The position numbers were made by a program, and so were the translations under genes. A stretch of 64,000 nt of DNA from Edaphobacter flagellatus (GTDB lineage Bacteria > Acidobacteriota > Terriglobia > Terriglobales > Acidobacteriaceae), in the NCBI RefSeq assembly GCF_025264665.1, contig NZ_CP073697.1, forward strand, positions 2,914,001 through 2,978,000, given 5' to 3'. This document shows, piece by piece, positions 24,533 to 36,800 of the stretch. The notes under the pieces are model-generated. The model had not been told where the DNA came from and made no database searches. It saw nothing but the letters and a program-made list of their open reading frames with translations. The first letter of the stretch is position 1. Every line of letters begins with the position of its first letter.

Positions 24533-26527
24533 ATGAAGCGAAGTGGTGCCCTCAGTTTTCTCCTGGTAGCTGCATCTGCCGCGCTTTCAGCGCAAAGCGT
24601 GACAGAGCACGGCAAGTTCATTCTCCACAAGTTCGCCCGCACTAACGGAGAAGAGACCTATTCGATTGAGAGCAAGGACAACATACTTACGCTCAAGTCG
24701 GACTTCCTGTTTACGGACCGCGGCACAAAGGTCCCTCTAAAGACAGTCTTTACTGCAAGCAGTACGTTGGAGCCCTTGTCGCTCAAACTCGAAGGCCAGT
24801 CTTCGCGTATGTCCGCCTTGAACGACGTGATGGAATATCATCCGCAGCAGCAGCGCATCATGCTGACGCGCTCCGGCAAAACAGAAGAGCTGCCTGCGCC
24901 AACAGGAAGTTTTCTCGTCGATGGCTATTCGCCTGTGGCCATGCAGCAGATGCTCGTACGCTTCTGGCTGACTCACAACCGTCCTACGTCAATTTCTACG
25001 CCACCTGCGGGCAGCGTCACAATTACTCCTGCAGGCACGCTCGCGGTGACCATTGCAGGGAAGGAGACGAAGCTCGACAGTTATGTCATTGCAGGTCTGA
25101 TCTGGGGGAGTGAGACGCTGTGGATGGACGAGCATCAGAACCTCGCTGCGCTTATCTCCACCGACGCTGAGTTTGACCACTTCGAAGCGGTTCGCGAGGA
25201 GTATGAGCCTGCGCTCGCAACCTTCATTCAAAGTGCAGCGAAAGAAAACCTTGCCGCGCTGGCAAAGCTGACTGCGAAATCAAAGCAGCCCGTCGCCAGA
25301 TATCTCGTCATTCAAAACGTCACCCTGATCGACGGCACCGGCAAAGAGCCGATGAAGGATGCCACGGTCTTCATCGAGGATGGAAAAATCACAAATATCT
25401 CCACCGTTGCAAAGCTAGTGATTCCGGCTGAAGCAACTGTGATTGAGGGCACCGGCAAGTTCCTCATACCAGGGTTGTGGGACATGCACGCTCACTACGA
25501 ACAGGTGGAGTGGGGCCCGATCTATCTGGCTGCCGGCGTGACGACGGCGCGCGACTGCGGTAACGAGTTCGACTTCATCACAACGGTGCGCGACACGGTC
25601 GCGGCCGGGCAGGGCATCGGACCGGAGATTCTGATCGCAGGCATTGTCGATGGCAGCGGCCCAATCTCTCTGGGCGCTGTAATCGCTGACACTCCGGAGC
25701 AGGCCGTCGAGATCGTTCGTAAGTACAAGGCTGCAGGAGCGCTACAGATCAAGATCTACTCAAGCCTCACGCCGCAGCTGGTTCTTGTGATCACTGCTGA
25801 GGCCCACAAACTTGGTATGACCGTTACCGGACACGTTCCCGAAGGCATGACGATCGAGCAGGCGGTGATGGCGGGATACGATCAGATCAACCACATTCAG
25901 TATCCGACGCGCGATCTGCTGCATATGGAGCGCGGGAAGCCGGTTCCTCCGGCGGACTTTTCGACGGCGGATGCGAAGCGTCAGATCGCGCTCTTCAAGC
26001 AGCACAATACGGTCTTCGACGATACGGTTGCGCTTTACGAGGATTTCTTTCATCCGGCTTCAGTACCGTATGCGACGTTGGAACCGGGTGTGCTGAAGGT
26101 GGCTCCGCAGCTAGTTGAAGCGCTCAGTTCGCCGGGAGTTTCCGGGGATCAGGCGGTGAAGGCCAAAGCGACTCTTGACGCGATGATGGCGACGATTCAT
26201 GAGCTGCACAAGGACGGGCTGACGTTTGTTGCGGGGACGGATCAGACGATTCCTGGGTATTCGCTGCATCGTGAGCTGGAGCTGTATGTTCAGGCGGGTT
26301 TTACTCCGATGGAAGCGCTGGAGGCCGCGTCGAGCGTTCCGGCGCGCGTGATGGGACTGGAAAAGACAGTTGGGACGATTGAAAAGGGGAAGCGGGCAGA
26401 TTTGGTCCTGCTCGATGCTGATCCGCTCGCGGACATCCACAATACGCGCAGGATCGTCAAAACGATATCGGCTGGTGCAATCTATGATCCTGCTCCGCTT
26501 TGGGAGTCGGTTGGATTTAAGCCTTGA
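24533..26527 (+). CDS. Exported amidohydrolase-superfamily metal hydrolase
   Basis: 664 residues from ATG 24533, the start of a signal peptide (MKRSGALSFLLVAASAALSA). Residues 20-250 form an extra N-terminal domain of no known family. The amidohydrolase core follows with NVTLIDGTGKEPMKDA, metal motif WDMHAHYE (H319, H321), TVTGHVPEG, DQINHIQYP and AGTDQTIPG (catalytic Asp), ending in the typical GTIEKGKRADLVLLDADPL. Related enzymes hydrolyse amide bonds in dipeptides, cyclic imides or imidazolones. Export suggests scavenging of extracellular nitrogen compounds. Substrate unknown. Confidence 0.85.
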   Translation: MKRSGALSFLLVAASAALSAQSVTEHGKFILHKFARTNGEETYSIESKDNILTLKSDFLFTDRGTKVPLKTVFTASSTLEPLSLKLEGQSSRMSALNDVMEYHPQQQRIMLTRSGKTEELPAPTGSFLVDGYSPVAMQQMLVRFWLTHNRPTSISTPPAGSVTITPAGTLAVTIAGKETKLDSYVIAGLIWGSETLWMDEHQNLAALISTDAEFDHFEAVREEYEPALATFIQSAAKENLAALAKLTAKSKQPVARYLVIQNVTLIDGTGKEPMKDATVFIEDGKITNISTVAKLVIPAEATVIEGTGKFLIPGLWDMHAHYEQVEWGPIYLAAGVTTARDCGNEFDFITTVRDTVAAGQGIGPEILIAGIVDGSGPISLGAVIADTPEQAVEIVRKYKAAGALQIKIYSSLTPQLVLVITAEAHKLGMTVTGHVPEGMTIEQAVMAGYDQINHIQYPTRDLLHMERGKPVPPADFSTADAKRQIALFKQHNTVFDDTVALYEDFFHPASVPYATLEPGVLKVAPQLVEALSSPGVSGDQAVKAKATLDAMMATIHELHKDGLTFVAGTDQTIPGYSLHRELELYVQAGFTPMEALEAASSVPARVMGLEKTVGTIEKGKRADLVLLDADPLADIHNTRRIVKTISAGAIYDPAPLWESVGFKP

Positions 26528-26588
26528 GCTGTTGCTGTTCTTTCTTGTTTGCTGCCTCGAGATTGAAGCTTTAGGAGTGTGAAGGTTG

Positions 26589-27245
26589 ATGAAGAACCGC
26601 AGCGTTTTTTGCTCCGTTGTATTGTGTGGAATTTTTGCAGGGCAGCTGCTGCTGGCGCAGACGACAGCGCATAAATCCTCGAAATCGGCGTCGAAGACCA
26701 GCTCGACGGCTTCGGCGTGGACGCCGGATGTCCAGCAGTATTTGGGGGTTTCTCAGGGCAGCTTTTCGATGGTGGGTTTGAACAAGCTGTCGAAGGCGCA
26801 GCTCGACGCGCTGGTGAATGCGGCGAAGAGCGGAGTCGCGGGCGATCCGCGAAAGCATCTTTTGACGTGCGGTGCGTCGACTCCAGCGCAGCCGGGGCGC
26901 GTTCGTTTGTGGGTGATGGTTGCGGGTGACGATCCGCAGGGTTTGCGGCTGGCTGAGATTCGGACGGCGCTGCGCGGGTTGAGCGGCGTCGATCTGGTGG
27001 ATTCGGCGGCGAATGCGGATCGCTCGCTGCATGTTGTGATTCAGGAGCAGACGCTGGGAAAAAGAACGATCGGTTATACGGCTTCGTATATGACTGGAAC
27101 GCCTTGCAAGGATGAGTGGAAGAAGGAAGATGCGGAGCTAAAAGGGCAGCTTGGAACGTACACCGATCCGAAGGGCGCGGATCTGGCTCGCGATCTGGCG
27201 GGAATGATGGATCAGGATCTGCAGGCGGCGAGGGCAGGGCGGTAG
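26589..27245 (+). CDS. Exported hypothetical protein
   Basis: 218 residues. Signal peptide (MKNRSVFCSVVLCGIFAGQL) then a Ser/Lys-rich linker and a compact domain of about 170 residues with two cysteines (LLTCGAS and GTPCKDE). The strand LHVVIQEQTLGKRTIGYTAS and the segment VRLWVMVAGDDPQGLRLAEI suggest an alpha/beta fold. I do not recognise a family. A TTG codon lies immediately upstream of the chosen ATG. It follows the amidohydrolase by 61 bases and may be co-transcribed; a long hairpin lies 130 bases downstream. Confidence 0.65.
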   Translation: MKNRSVFCSVVLCGIFAGQLLLAQTTAHKSSKSASKTSSTASAWTPDVQQYLGVSQGSFSMVGLNKLSKAQLDALVNAAKSGVAGDPRKHLLTCGASTPAQPGRVRLWVMVAGDDPQGLRLAEIRTALRGLSGVDLVDSAANADRSLHVVIQEQTLGKRTIGYTASYMTGTPCKDEWKKEDAELKGQLGTYTDPKGADLARDLAGMMDQDLQAARAGR

Positions 27246-27377
27246 GCGGACCCCCTCCCCCCTCCTGTGTTTGGCTAAATCGCTTGTTTTGTTTAGTTTA
27301 TGCGATTTGCACAGGGTAAAATACTGATTCTACGGCAGTTAAGCCTAAAAATATTGAATCGATTGGAGTTATGGGTG

Positions 27378-27419
27378 AGCTCAAGTGCAGGTCCGGGGAC
27401 CTGTCCTTGAGCTTGTTTT
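27378..27419 (+). terminator. Long hairpin followed by T-rich tract
   Basis: Two nested stems, AGCTCAAG (27378-27385)/CTTGAGCT (27406-27413) and CAGGTCC (27388-27394)/GGACCTG (27397-27403), separated by a 2x2 internal loop and followed by TGTTTTA. Only the plus strand has the T-rich tail, so it best fits a terminator for the rightward gene ending at 27245. Confidence 0.55.
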
Positions 27420-27521
27420 AAGTATAGCGAGTGGAGAGAAACTCATCGGCAACTTTTTCGACGTCGATGTCTCCTGTTATGTGTGACTTGCGAAAACGGG
27501 GGGCTTGACAGAATTCCGGCG

Positions 27522-27992
27522 CTATTTCGCGGCTTCGGGAGCCTCGGTGCCGACCTGCCGGACGGCCTGGTCGACGACGGCGAAGAGGAGCTGGTCGTGG
27601 TCGGCTTTAGTCTTGGCCTTGATGATCTCACCTGCCTTCCTGCCAGCGGCTTCGTCTTCAGGCAGGGTGAGGTTGCGGTTTTTGGCGGAGATGACGGCGA
27701 GGTCTTGAACGATGTCGAAGAAGGTATCCTCGCTCTTTCCGGCGAGCTGCCAGCACTGGGAGACGGTGCAGGTGAGGATCTGCTGCGTGGTCCAGGGGTG
27801 CTTCTCCGGCGCCTCGCCGGGGGCCGGGGTGATGGAGACGGGTGAGGTGGCCGCGGTGGCGGGTGCCGGTTTTGCGGCTTCCGGCGCGGGTTTGGGAGCG
27901 GTGTCGCAGCCGATGGCGATCAGAGCTGCTGCGGCGAGGGCCAGGGCTGTGAGGCGGGGGGCGATGAGCTTCCGATTCGGTTGCATGGTCAT
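27522..27992 (-). CDS. Small hypothetical lipoprotein
   Basis: 156 residues with a lipoprotein signal and lipobox LIAIGC (Cys29). A Pro/Ala-rich linker (about 30-65) leads to a helical domain with two closely spaced cysteines (LTCTVSQCWQ) that could form a disulfide. No family recognised. It lies 36 bases downstream of the glycine-zipper gene on the same strand, so the two probably form an operon. Confidence 0.62.
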   Translation of the reverse strand: MTMQPNRKLIAPRLTALALAAAALIAIGCDTAPKPAPEAAKPAPATAATSPVSITPAPGEAPEKHPWTTQQILTCTVSQCWQLAGKSEDTFFDIVQDLAVISAKNRNLTLPEDEAAGRKAGEIIKAKTKADHDQLLFAVVDQAVRQVGTEAPEAAK

Positions 27993-28028
27993 GGCGATTT
28001 CGAGGTCCCTTTCTGGGGAAGGTTTTGA

Positions 28029-28406
28029 TTAGCGGCGATAGGGGCGGTTATAGCGGTTGTTGTCGCGCTTGCTCTGGGCAACGCCTCCGACAACTGCGCC
28101 GATGCCAGCGCCTGCGGCTCCGCCGATGATGGTTCCCTTGAGTCCGCCGCCGAAGACGGCACCGAGGACGGCTCCGCCTGCTCCGCCGATGAGGGCACCT
28201 TTGCCGGGGCCGATGCCGCCCTGATTCTGGCGATAGCGGTCGTCGTTGTAGTGGCGGTCGCGGTCGTTATAGTAGTTGCCGCCGCGGCCTCCCTGACGGA
28301 CGCCGTTGTTCCAGCGGTCGTTGCGGTACTGAGCGCTGGCGGGAAGGATGGTGGTGAGGAGGAGAGGGGCGATGAGTAAGGACTTGTGAAGCCTATTCAG
28401 CATCAT
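28029..28406 (-). CDS. Exported glycine-zipper protein
   Basis: 125 residues. Signal peptide (LHKSLLIAPLLLTTILPASA), then a Tyr/Asn/Arg/Asp-rich stretch, then glycine-zipper repeats (GALIGGAGGAVLGAVFGG and GTIIGGAAGAGIGAVVGG) capable of forming a tightly packed membrane helical hairpin. A basic tail (NRYNRPYRR) ends the protein. Such proteins are found in outer or inner membranes and are often stress-induced; no specific role can be given. Confidence 0.72.
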   Translation of the reverse strand: MMLNRLHKSLLIAPLLLTTILPASAQYRNDRWNNGVRQGGRGGNYYNDRDRHYNDDRYRQNQGGIGPGKGALIGGAGGAVLGAVFGGGLKGTIIGGAAGAGIGAVVGGVAQSKRDNNRYNRPYRR

Positions 28407-28514
28407 TGTTTGTTTGATGCGGAATTTGGGGAGGGTGGTGAGGCTCCTGCCGAAGAGGGTATGTGAATGGATTTGGCGTCTGGATGTGGCAACCCATTAA
28501 ACTTCTCGCTGCAT

Positions 28515-29057
28515 TCAATTGCGCAGTATCGTGGGAACGTAATAGTAAACAAGCAAAAATACTGCAAACGCTCCGCTGGCTTTGACGCTCGTCTTGTTGA
28601 GAAAGCTATTCTCTTTAATCGCTCCTTGAACCGTTAGCATTCCTGGAAGAAATGCTACAAAGCCAGCAGAGGCGAGAGCAATAATCGTACGCAGAACATT
28701 CATTTGCCATGGTGTAGGACTAGGGACGATCAAGCTTAAAACGATGATCAGGATTAGCAGTCCAAATGACACCCAAAAATATCTAAGTTCACGTGAATGT
28801 TCTCGATTTGCCACAGAATATTTTCCCTCGACTCGCGCAATTCCAATCGAATGAGCTTGAAAATAAAGGTATTCGCAAGGCTCTCGAAGGTCTATAGGTA
28901 ATTTCGAAAGCTTTTCGCGCACAAATTCAAATTCAGCAGCCCCCGTTAGTGCTCTTCGGGCAACTTCGGACCGAATAGCGGCAATGCGCTCTCGAAGAGA
29001 TTGCTCAATGTTCTGCAGGGGTGTGCTCCCATCGTTGATCTTCAGTATGGGGCGCAA
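28515..29057 (-). CDS. Hypothetical membrane protein, third gene of overlapping module
   Basis: 180 residues. The frame opens with TTG at 29057, 53 bases inside the preceding gene; no ribosome-binding site is obvious, so translation is probably coupled. Residues 1-90 are soluble and partly helical. The C-terminal half has two or three hydrophobic segments (YFWVSFGLLILIIVLSLIV, then LRTIIALASAGFVAFLPGML, then SGAFAVFLLVYYY). From memory, a similar hydrophobic unit occurs at the C-terminus of some bacterial conflict-system proteins, but I cannot verify this. Local GC is lower than in neighbouring genes. A membrane effector role is inference. Confidence 0.6.
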   Translation of the reverse strand: MRPILKINDGSTPLQNIEQSLRERIAAIRSEVARRALTGAAEFEFVREKLSKLPIDLREPCEYLYFQAHSIGIARVEGKYSVANREHSRELRYFWVSFGLLILIIVLSLIVPSPTPWQMNVLRTIIALASAGFVAFLPGMLTVQGAIKENSFLNKTSVKASGAFAVFLLVYYYVPTILRN

Positions 29058-29409
29058 AGAGTATCTGTATATCCGAAGGAGTTACTTCGAAGGTGTCATC
29101 AGAACGGCGGTCATAAACTTCTAAAGGAACATTGGCAATTGAGTCATAGTCGCCAATACCACCACCTCGTCGAGAATTCACTCGCACCACTCGATCGATC
29201 GTTTTTTGCTTTACGAGTTCGGAGAGAACAATCGCTAGTCGTTCCGCTGATACAGGGCGCACTCGATCTAATAGCAGCGAGAACGTGTAATAGTCGTCCT
29301 TGGCTGCTTTTCGAAAGATATTGATGACCCTTGTCGCTAGCTTAGGATCAATGCTTTCGATTCGCTTTTTTGATTTGCTCCAAAACATATTCATAATCCG
29401 CGGCGTCAC
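29005..29409 (-). CDS. Hypothetical protein with winged-helix-like fold, second gene of overlapping module
   Basis: 134 residues from GTG 29409 (AGG 5 bases upstream); ATGs at 29394 and 29388 are alternatives. It overlaps the first gene by 62 bases and the third by 53. The predicted pattern of three helices followed by a beta hairpin (RLAIVLSELVKQKTIDRVV, then a Gly-rich turn RRGGGIGDYDS) looks like a winged helix, and the C-terminus (FEVTPSDIQILFA) is a strand. No named family can be assigned. Likely co-translated with both neighbours. Confidence 0.62.
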   Translation of the reverse strand: MTPRIMNMFWSKSKKRIESIDPKLATRVINIFRKAAKDDYYTFSLLLDRVRPVSAERLAIVLSELVKQKTIDRVVRVNSRRGGGIGDYDSIANVPLEVYDRRSDDTFEVTPSDIQILFAPHTEDQRWEHTPAEH

Positions 29410-30379
29410 ATTGGCCTGTCAGCGCGAATTCATTTACCGCTCCTGCGAAGAAGGTATGTAGCTCAGTCGAAGGAAGTGAGTTCTCAACCTTTGGTTTCCA
29501 ATAAATTGAAGCTTCCTCGCAATAACCATCATTCCGCTTCATATATGCTGCTGTTCCTTCTACGGCACCCTCGTCGTCGTAAAGGTCTTGCTGTTCATGT
29601 CCCGTAGAAATGGTCATTCCGCCACCTTTTCGATTCATGAATTTTCCGTTGCCGAATCGAACTCTCCCACGAAGTTCAGAGGGTTTTTTTGCGAAATACA
29701 TTTTTGCAGTCAAGACGGGTACTGACTGAAGTTGAAGTTTTTGAACAAGAGGAATGCACATTTCTATCAATGTGTCCGCTTCTTGCGCATAGTCGATAAC
29801 CCTTCTATGACTTTGAATGCGAACCTCTACAGACCCATCCTCCAGCACTCGCATGATGTTCACTGCCCGCTGCCGATAATTTTCGTAAACGAGCGTTTCA
29901 TAGTTGCCCTCGGTTTTCCGACTCAGAAGGCGACGATAAACCCTTCCATCCACACTTTTGATGACAAGTTCGCGTTGCCGATTCCCTTTGTAAATTCGGA
30001 CATCAACCAAAATCTGGCCGTTTGGTAGATCTACAATCTTCGGATTTTCAAAGAGGGCGACAAGGTCATACTTATTCAGTGCTGCCTTCACACGCTCCTC
30101 GTTCATTAGTTGCTGCGCGACATGTTGGGGAAGCTTGTAAAGGAGTATGTGCTGTTGACCATGTTCCTCGACGTTTCTTAACAACTTTACGATGTCATTA
30201 CGATCCAGGTGCCCAGCTTTAAGAGCAGGTCGTATGCGATTGTTTATTAAAGCTTCCCACGATCCGGCGGAGCTAGCCAGATCGTTATACCTCAGATATT
30301 TAGAAACAACCGAGATACTTGTATTTTCTCGAAGAAGTTTTAGGGCGATGTCCAACTCTGCAGCACTGATCTTGCTCAT
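29348..30379 (-). CDS. Hypothetical protein, first gene of overlapping module
   Basis: 343 residues from ATG 30379; the frame extends further upstream but the extra residues are Cys/Arg-rich and unconvincing. The N-terminal 80 residues are predicted helical (SAAELDIALKLLRENTSI, then GSWEALINNRIRPALKAGHL), followed by a beta-rich region (about 100-300) and a short helical end. No catalytic motif of nucleases, ATPases or TIR domains is visible. It lies 95 bases downstream of gyrA on the same strand. Codon use includes many AT-rich codons, unlike gyrA next door, which suggests acquisition by transfer. Confidence 0.65.
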   Translation of the reverse strand: MSKISAAELDIALKLLRENTSISVVSKYLRYNDLASSAGSWEALINNRIRPALKAGHLDRNDIVKLLRNVEEHGQQHILLYKLPQHVAQQLMNEERVKAALNKYDLVALFENPKIVDLPNGQILVDVRIYKGNRQRELVIKSVDGRVYRRLLSRKTEGNYETLVYENYRQRAVNIMRVLEDGSVEVRIQSHRRVIDYAQEADTLIEMCIPLVQKLQLQSVPVLTAKMYFAKKPSELRGRVRFGNGKFMNRKGGGMTISTGHEQQDLYDDEGAVEGTAAYMKRNDGYCEEASIYWKPKVENSLPSTELHTFFAGAVNEFALTGQCDAADYEYVLEQIKKANRKH

Positions 30380-30474
30380 GCGTACCGTCGCTTTGACGCA
30401 CCGCATTAGGGGCGGGCGGGAATAGCAACACAATATCAGCGACTTAGCTCGGTTTCCCGACTATTTTCAATTTT

Positions 30475-33375
<2,901 letters not shown>

Positions 33376-33872
33376 GAGTTTACTTCTCTATTATAGAGGG
33401 TTTTGCAGGCTCAGGCGGAGAGCGTTTCTGCCTGGCGGGTTCCTTAGATGAGTCTCGGATAGCAGGCTCGCGTCAGGTAGAAGATCTGAATTCAGGAGCC
33501 CAAGACCAGACCGGATTCCAATAAAGGTGATGTAAGAAATAGCTGTGATAGAAAATTTGGAAACGAGCGCAACTATTTTTTGAATTACGGGTATAAAGCC
33601 ACCCAAGCATATGAATAGAAATGAGTTACACGGGATGGTACGGTTTTTGGTAGAAGGAGTTCCGTAAAAAATAGAAAAAGCCATAGATCGCCTGGAAACT
33701 CAGCTGCCCCAAAAGTTGTAACTAACACGTAACAAATGTCCTTTTTATAAATGTGACGAATTGCAGTATTTGGCATGTTAAATGCAATTAGTCGAGGTGA
33801 ACCGCTAATCAGTGACGAAGCGGACTTCTTGACCACATTGTGGCGCTTCATTCTGCGGGCACGGGAGCTTTG
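33376..33872. other. Intergenic region between gyrA and an Oar-type receptor
   Basis: About 500 bases between divergent genes, clearly AT-richer than the flanking genes. Two short leftward frames (33391-33684 and 33585-33851) have no recognisable protein pattern and are treated as non-coding. A TATAAT lies on the minus strand at 33390-33395, close to the gyrA start, without a clear -35. Promoters for both genes must lie here. Confidence 0.5.
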
Positions 33873-36800
33873 ATGAAAAAGATATTTGGATTGCTATTGG
33901 TGCTGCTGTCAGTCTCAGGGCTTACTCTGGCACAGACGAACATCTCTGGAGATGTTGCGGGAACGGTCACGGACGCAACGGGTGCTGTGGTTTCAGGAGC
34001 AACAGTTACAGTAACCAGTATTGAAAAGGGATCCGTCAATACGGTGACCACGAATGCGGGTGGCCAGTATCGTGTGTCACTGCTTTCGCCAGGCAAATAT
34101 ACAGTTGACGTGACAGCGCCAAACTTTACCAAGGTGCAGCAGAAGATAACGGTTTCGGCAGGCACGGTCTCGGCGGTTGACGTCAAGCTTACCCTGGGCA
34201 GCCAGACCACGACTGTCGAAGTGACTGCAGATGCGCAGTTGTTGCATACGGAAGATGCGCAGCTGACGACGAACTTTTCGTACGAGCAGGTGCAGAGCCT
34301 TCCTAATCCAGGCAACGATTTAACCTTTGTGGCTCAGACGGCCCCCGGTTCGACGATGAACACACAGGGCGGCTACGGCAATTTTTCGAGCTTTGGTCTT
34401 CCTGCGACGTCGAACACCTTTACAGTGAACGGCGGTTATGAGAACGATCCGTTTTTGAATACTAACAACTCTGGCGCGACCAACCTGCTGTTGGGCAACA
34501 ACAATATTGAAACGGTAACAGTGGTTTCGCCAGCCTTTGACGCAAGCTTCGGTGGCCTTGCTGGTGCTCAGGTAGCCGAGATTTCACGCTCAGGTTCGAA
34601 TGCGGTTCATGGCAATCTGATGTACCAGTGGAACGGCAGCGTTATGAATGCGAACGACTGGTTCAACAACAACACCGGCACCAAGAAGCCGCGCAGCAAT
34701 GCCAACGCGTGGGCGGCAGCGATTGGTGGCCCCATCAAGCGTGACAAAGCATTTTGGTTTATCGATACGGAAGGACTACGGGTCATTATCCCAGTTCGCG
34801 CAACGATCGTGGCTCCCAGCGCAGCATGGCAAAATTTTATTCTCTCGGCAACGCCTCAGACAGATACTTGCTTGGATCCTGTAAATGACATTGGCAATGC
34901 GACGATGCCATGCTTTGGGCAATATGGCAATCTGGCTGCAAACGGTAATCTCAGCCAAGCTTCGTTGTATAAGACGATCTTCGGCTACTACAACAATGCG
35001 CCTGGCGCATCGAACTCCGTCGCTCTCAAGGATCCTCGTTTTGTGCAGTTCAATGGACAGAGTACGAATTTCGCGCAGGAGTGGATTCTTGCTGCACGTG
35101 TAGATCTGAATCTCACGAGCAAGGACAAACTTTTCGTCCATTACAAGCAGGACAAGGGTGTTCAGCCTACGAACACGAACCTGCTTAGCCCGCTCTTCAA
35201 CGCCAACAGCCCACAGCCTTCCTATGAAGGACAAGCTAACTGGACACGCAGCATCTCGCCGACTATCAGTAATCAGTTCGTTCTGGTGGGTAGCTACTAT
35301 CGTGCGATCTTTACGAATACCAATCAGACCCAGGCGTCAGCCAGTGTCCCGTTTGTTCTGGCGCCCGCAGGCACGGGTTGGGGCGCCAATACGTTGGGTA
35401 CTACCAACGTTGGAGGCTTAAACTATGACTGGCCGCAGGGTCGTAATGTCACGGGTTATCAGGTTATTGATAATCTCTCCATAACGAAGGGCAAGCATGC
35501 GATCTCTCTGGGATACTCTCTGCGCCGCGATCTGGTGACGGACTATACACCCTCGATTCGTCAGGTAGGTGAGTCGTTTATCTATGACAACGGCGATTTT
35601 GCTGCAGGTTACACCGATCTTTGGTCGCAGCGTTTCCCGCAGCGGAAGACGCAACCATTGGCTGTATACGCGATGGGCGCTTATCTGCAGGACCAGTGGA
35701 AGCCTCTGAGTAACCTAACACTTACGGCAGGTATTCGTCTGGAGCACAACTCCAATCCGATCTGCCATACCAACTGCTTCTCGACACTGTCGTCGGCGTT
35801 CTCGGCGCTGCCGACCTCGACTTCAACACCGTATAACCAACTCTTTGCGAGTGGACGTTATCGCGCTTTCTTAAAACAGCAGAACGTTGGTGTCAATCCT
35901 CGCTTTGGTTTTGCGTATCTGCCTAACCCGAAGACGACGATCCGTGGCGGCTTCGGTATGTTCACGGAGGCCTTCCCAGCCCAGATCGCCAGCGATATCG
36001 ATACGAACGCTCCCAGTGTGGCGCGGTTCACGATCTATGGTGCGGCATATGGCAATCCATACACCCTAAGTCCTTCGGATCCTGCGAGTGCTGGAGTTGC
36101 AGCTGCGACGTCAGCCAAAGCTTTCCAGTCGGCGTATGCATCAGGTGGAAGCTATAAGACGATCCTTGCGGCGACTGGTGGCACCTTCACACGTCCTGCT
36201 TTCCAGTCCACGCAGCCAAAGGTCTACCTGCCCACGGTTGAGGAGTGGAGTCTAGCAGTGGAGCGCCAGATCGATTCGAAGACGGTAGTTTCAGCTACCT
36301 ATGTTGGCAACCATGGCTACCATGGAGCAGTCCTAAACGGTGGTTTGAATGCGTTTGCTGCAGGCTTTTCAGGATTGCCGAGCGCGCGTCCGAATGGGTC
36401 GCTAGGAACAGTGACGTACTACACCAGCAACAACCAGTCGAACTATAACGGTGTCGTGCTGTCAGCAAATCGTCGCTCCGGTTGGTTGACAGTGGGGCTC
36501 AATTATCAATACAGTCACGCATTTGACTTGGTCTCCAACGGTGGTTTCGATGCGTTCGGAGTAAACCCCGTCGGTCAACAGGACCCCTACAATGTAAGTC
36601 GCAATTATGGCAGTGCGGATTACAACGTCAAGCACTACATTTCGGGCCAGTACATCGTGGATATTCCTGCGACACGCGGGCCGAAGATTCTGGTTGGTGG
36701 CTGGCAGGTTGCCGGGACGGTTTTCCATAATAGCGGACTTCCGTTCTCAGTAACCGATGGCAACACAGTTCCTAGCGGTTACAATGGAACGTTGTTTGCC

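Noticed and set aside
33391..33851. Two short leftward frames between gyrA and the Oar-like receptor
   Set aside because: AT-rich, no ribosome-binding site, no recognisable sequence; better explained as promoter region.
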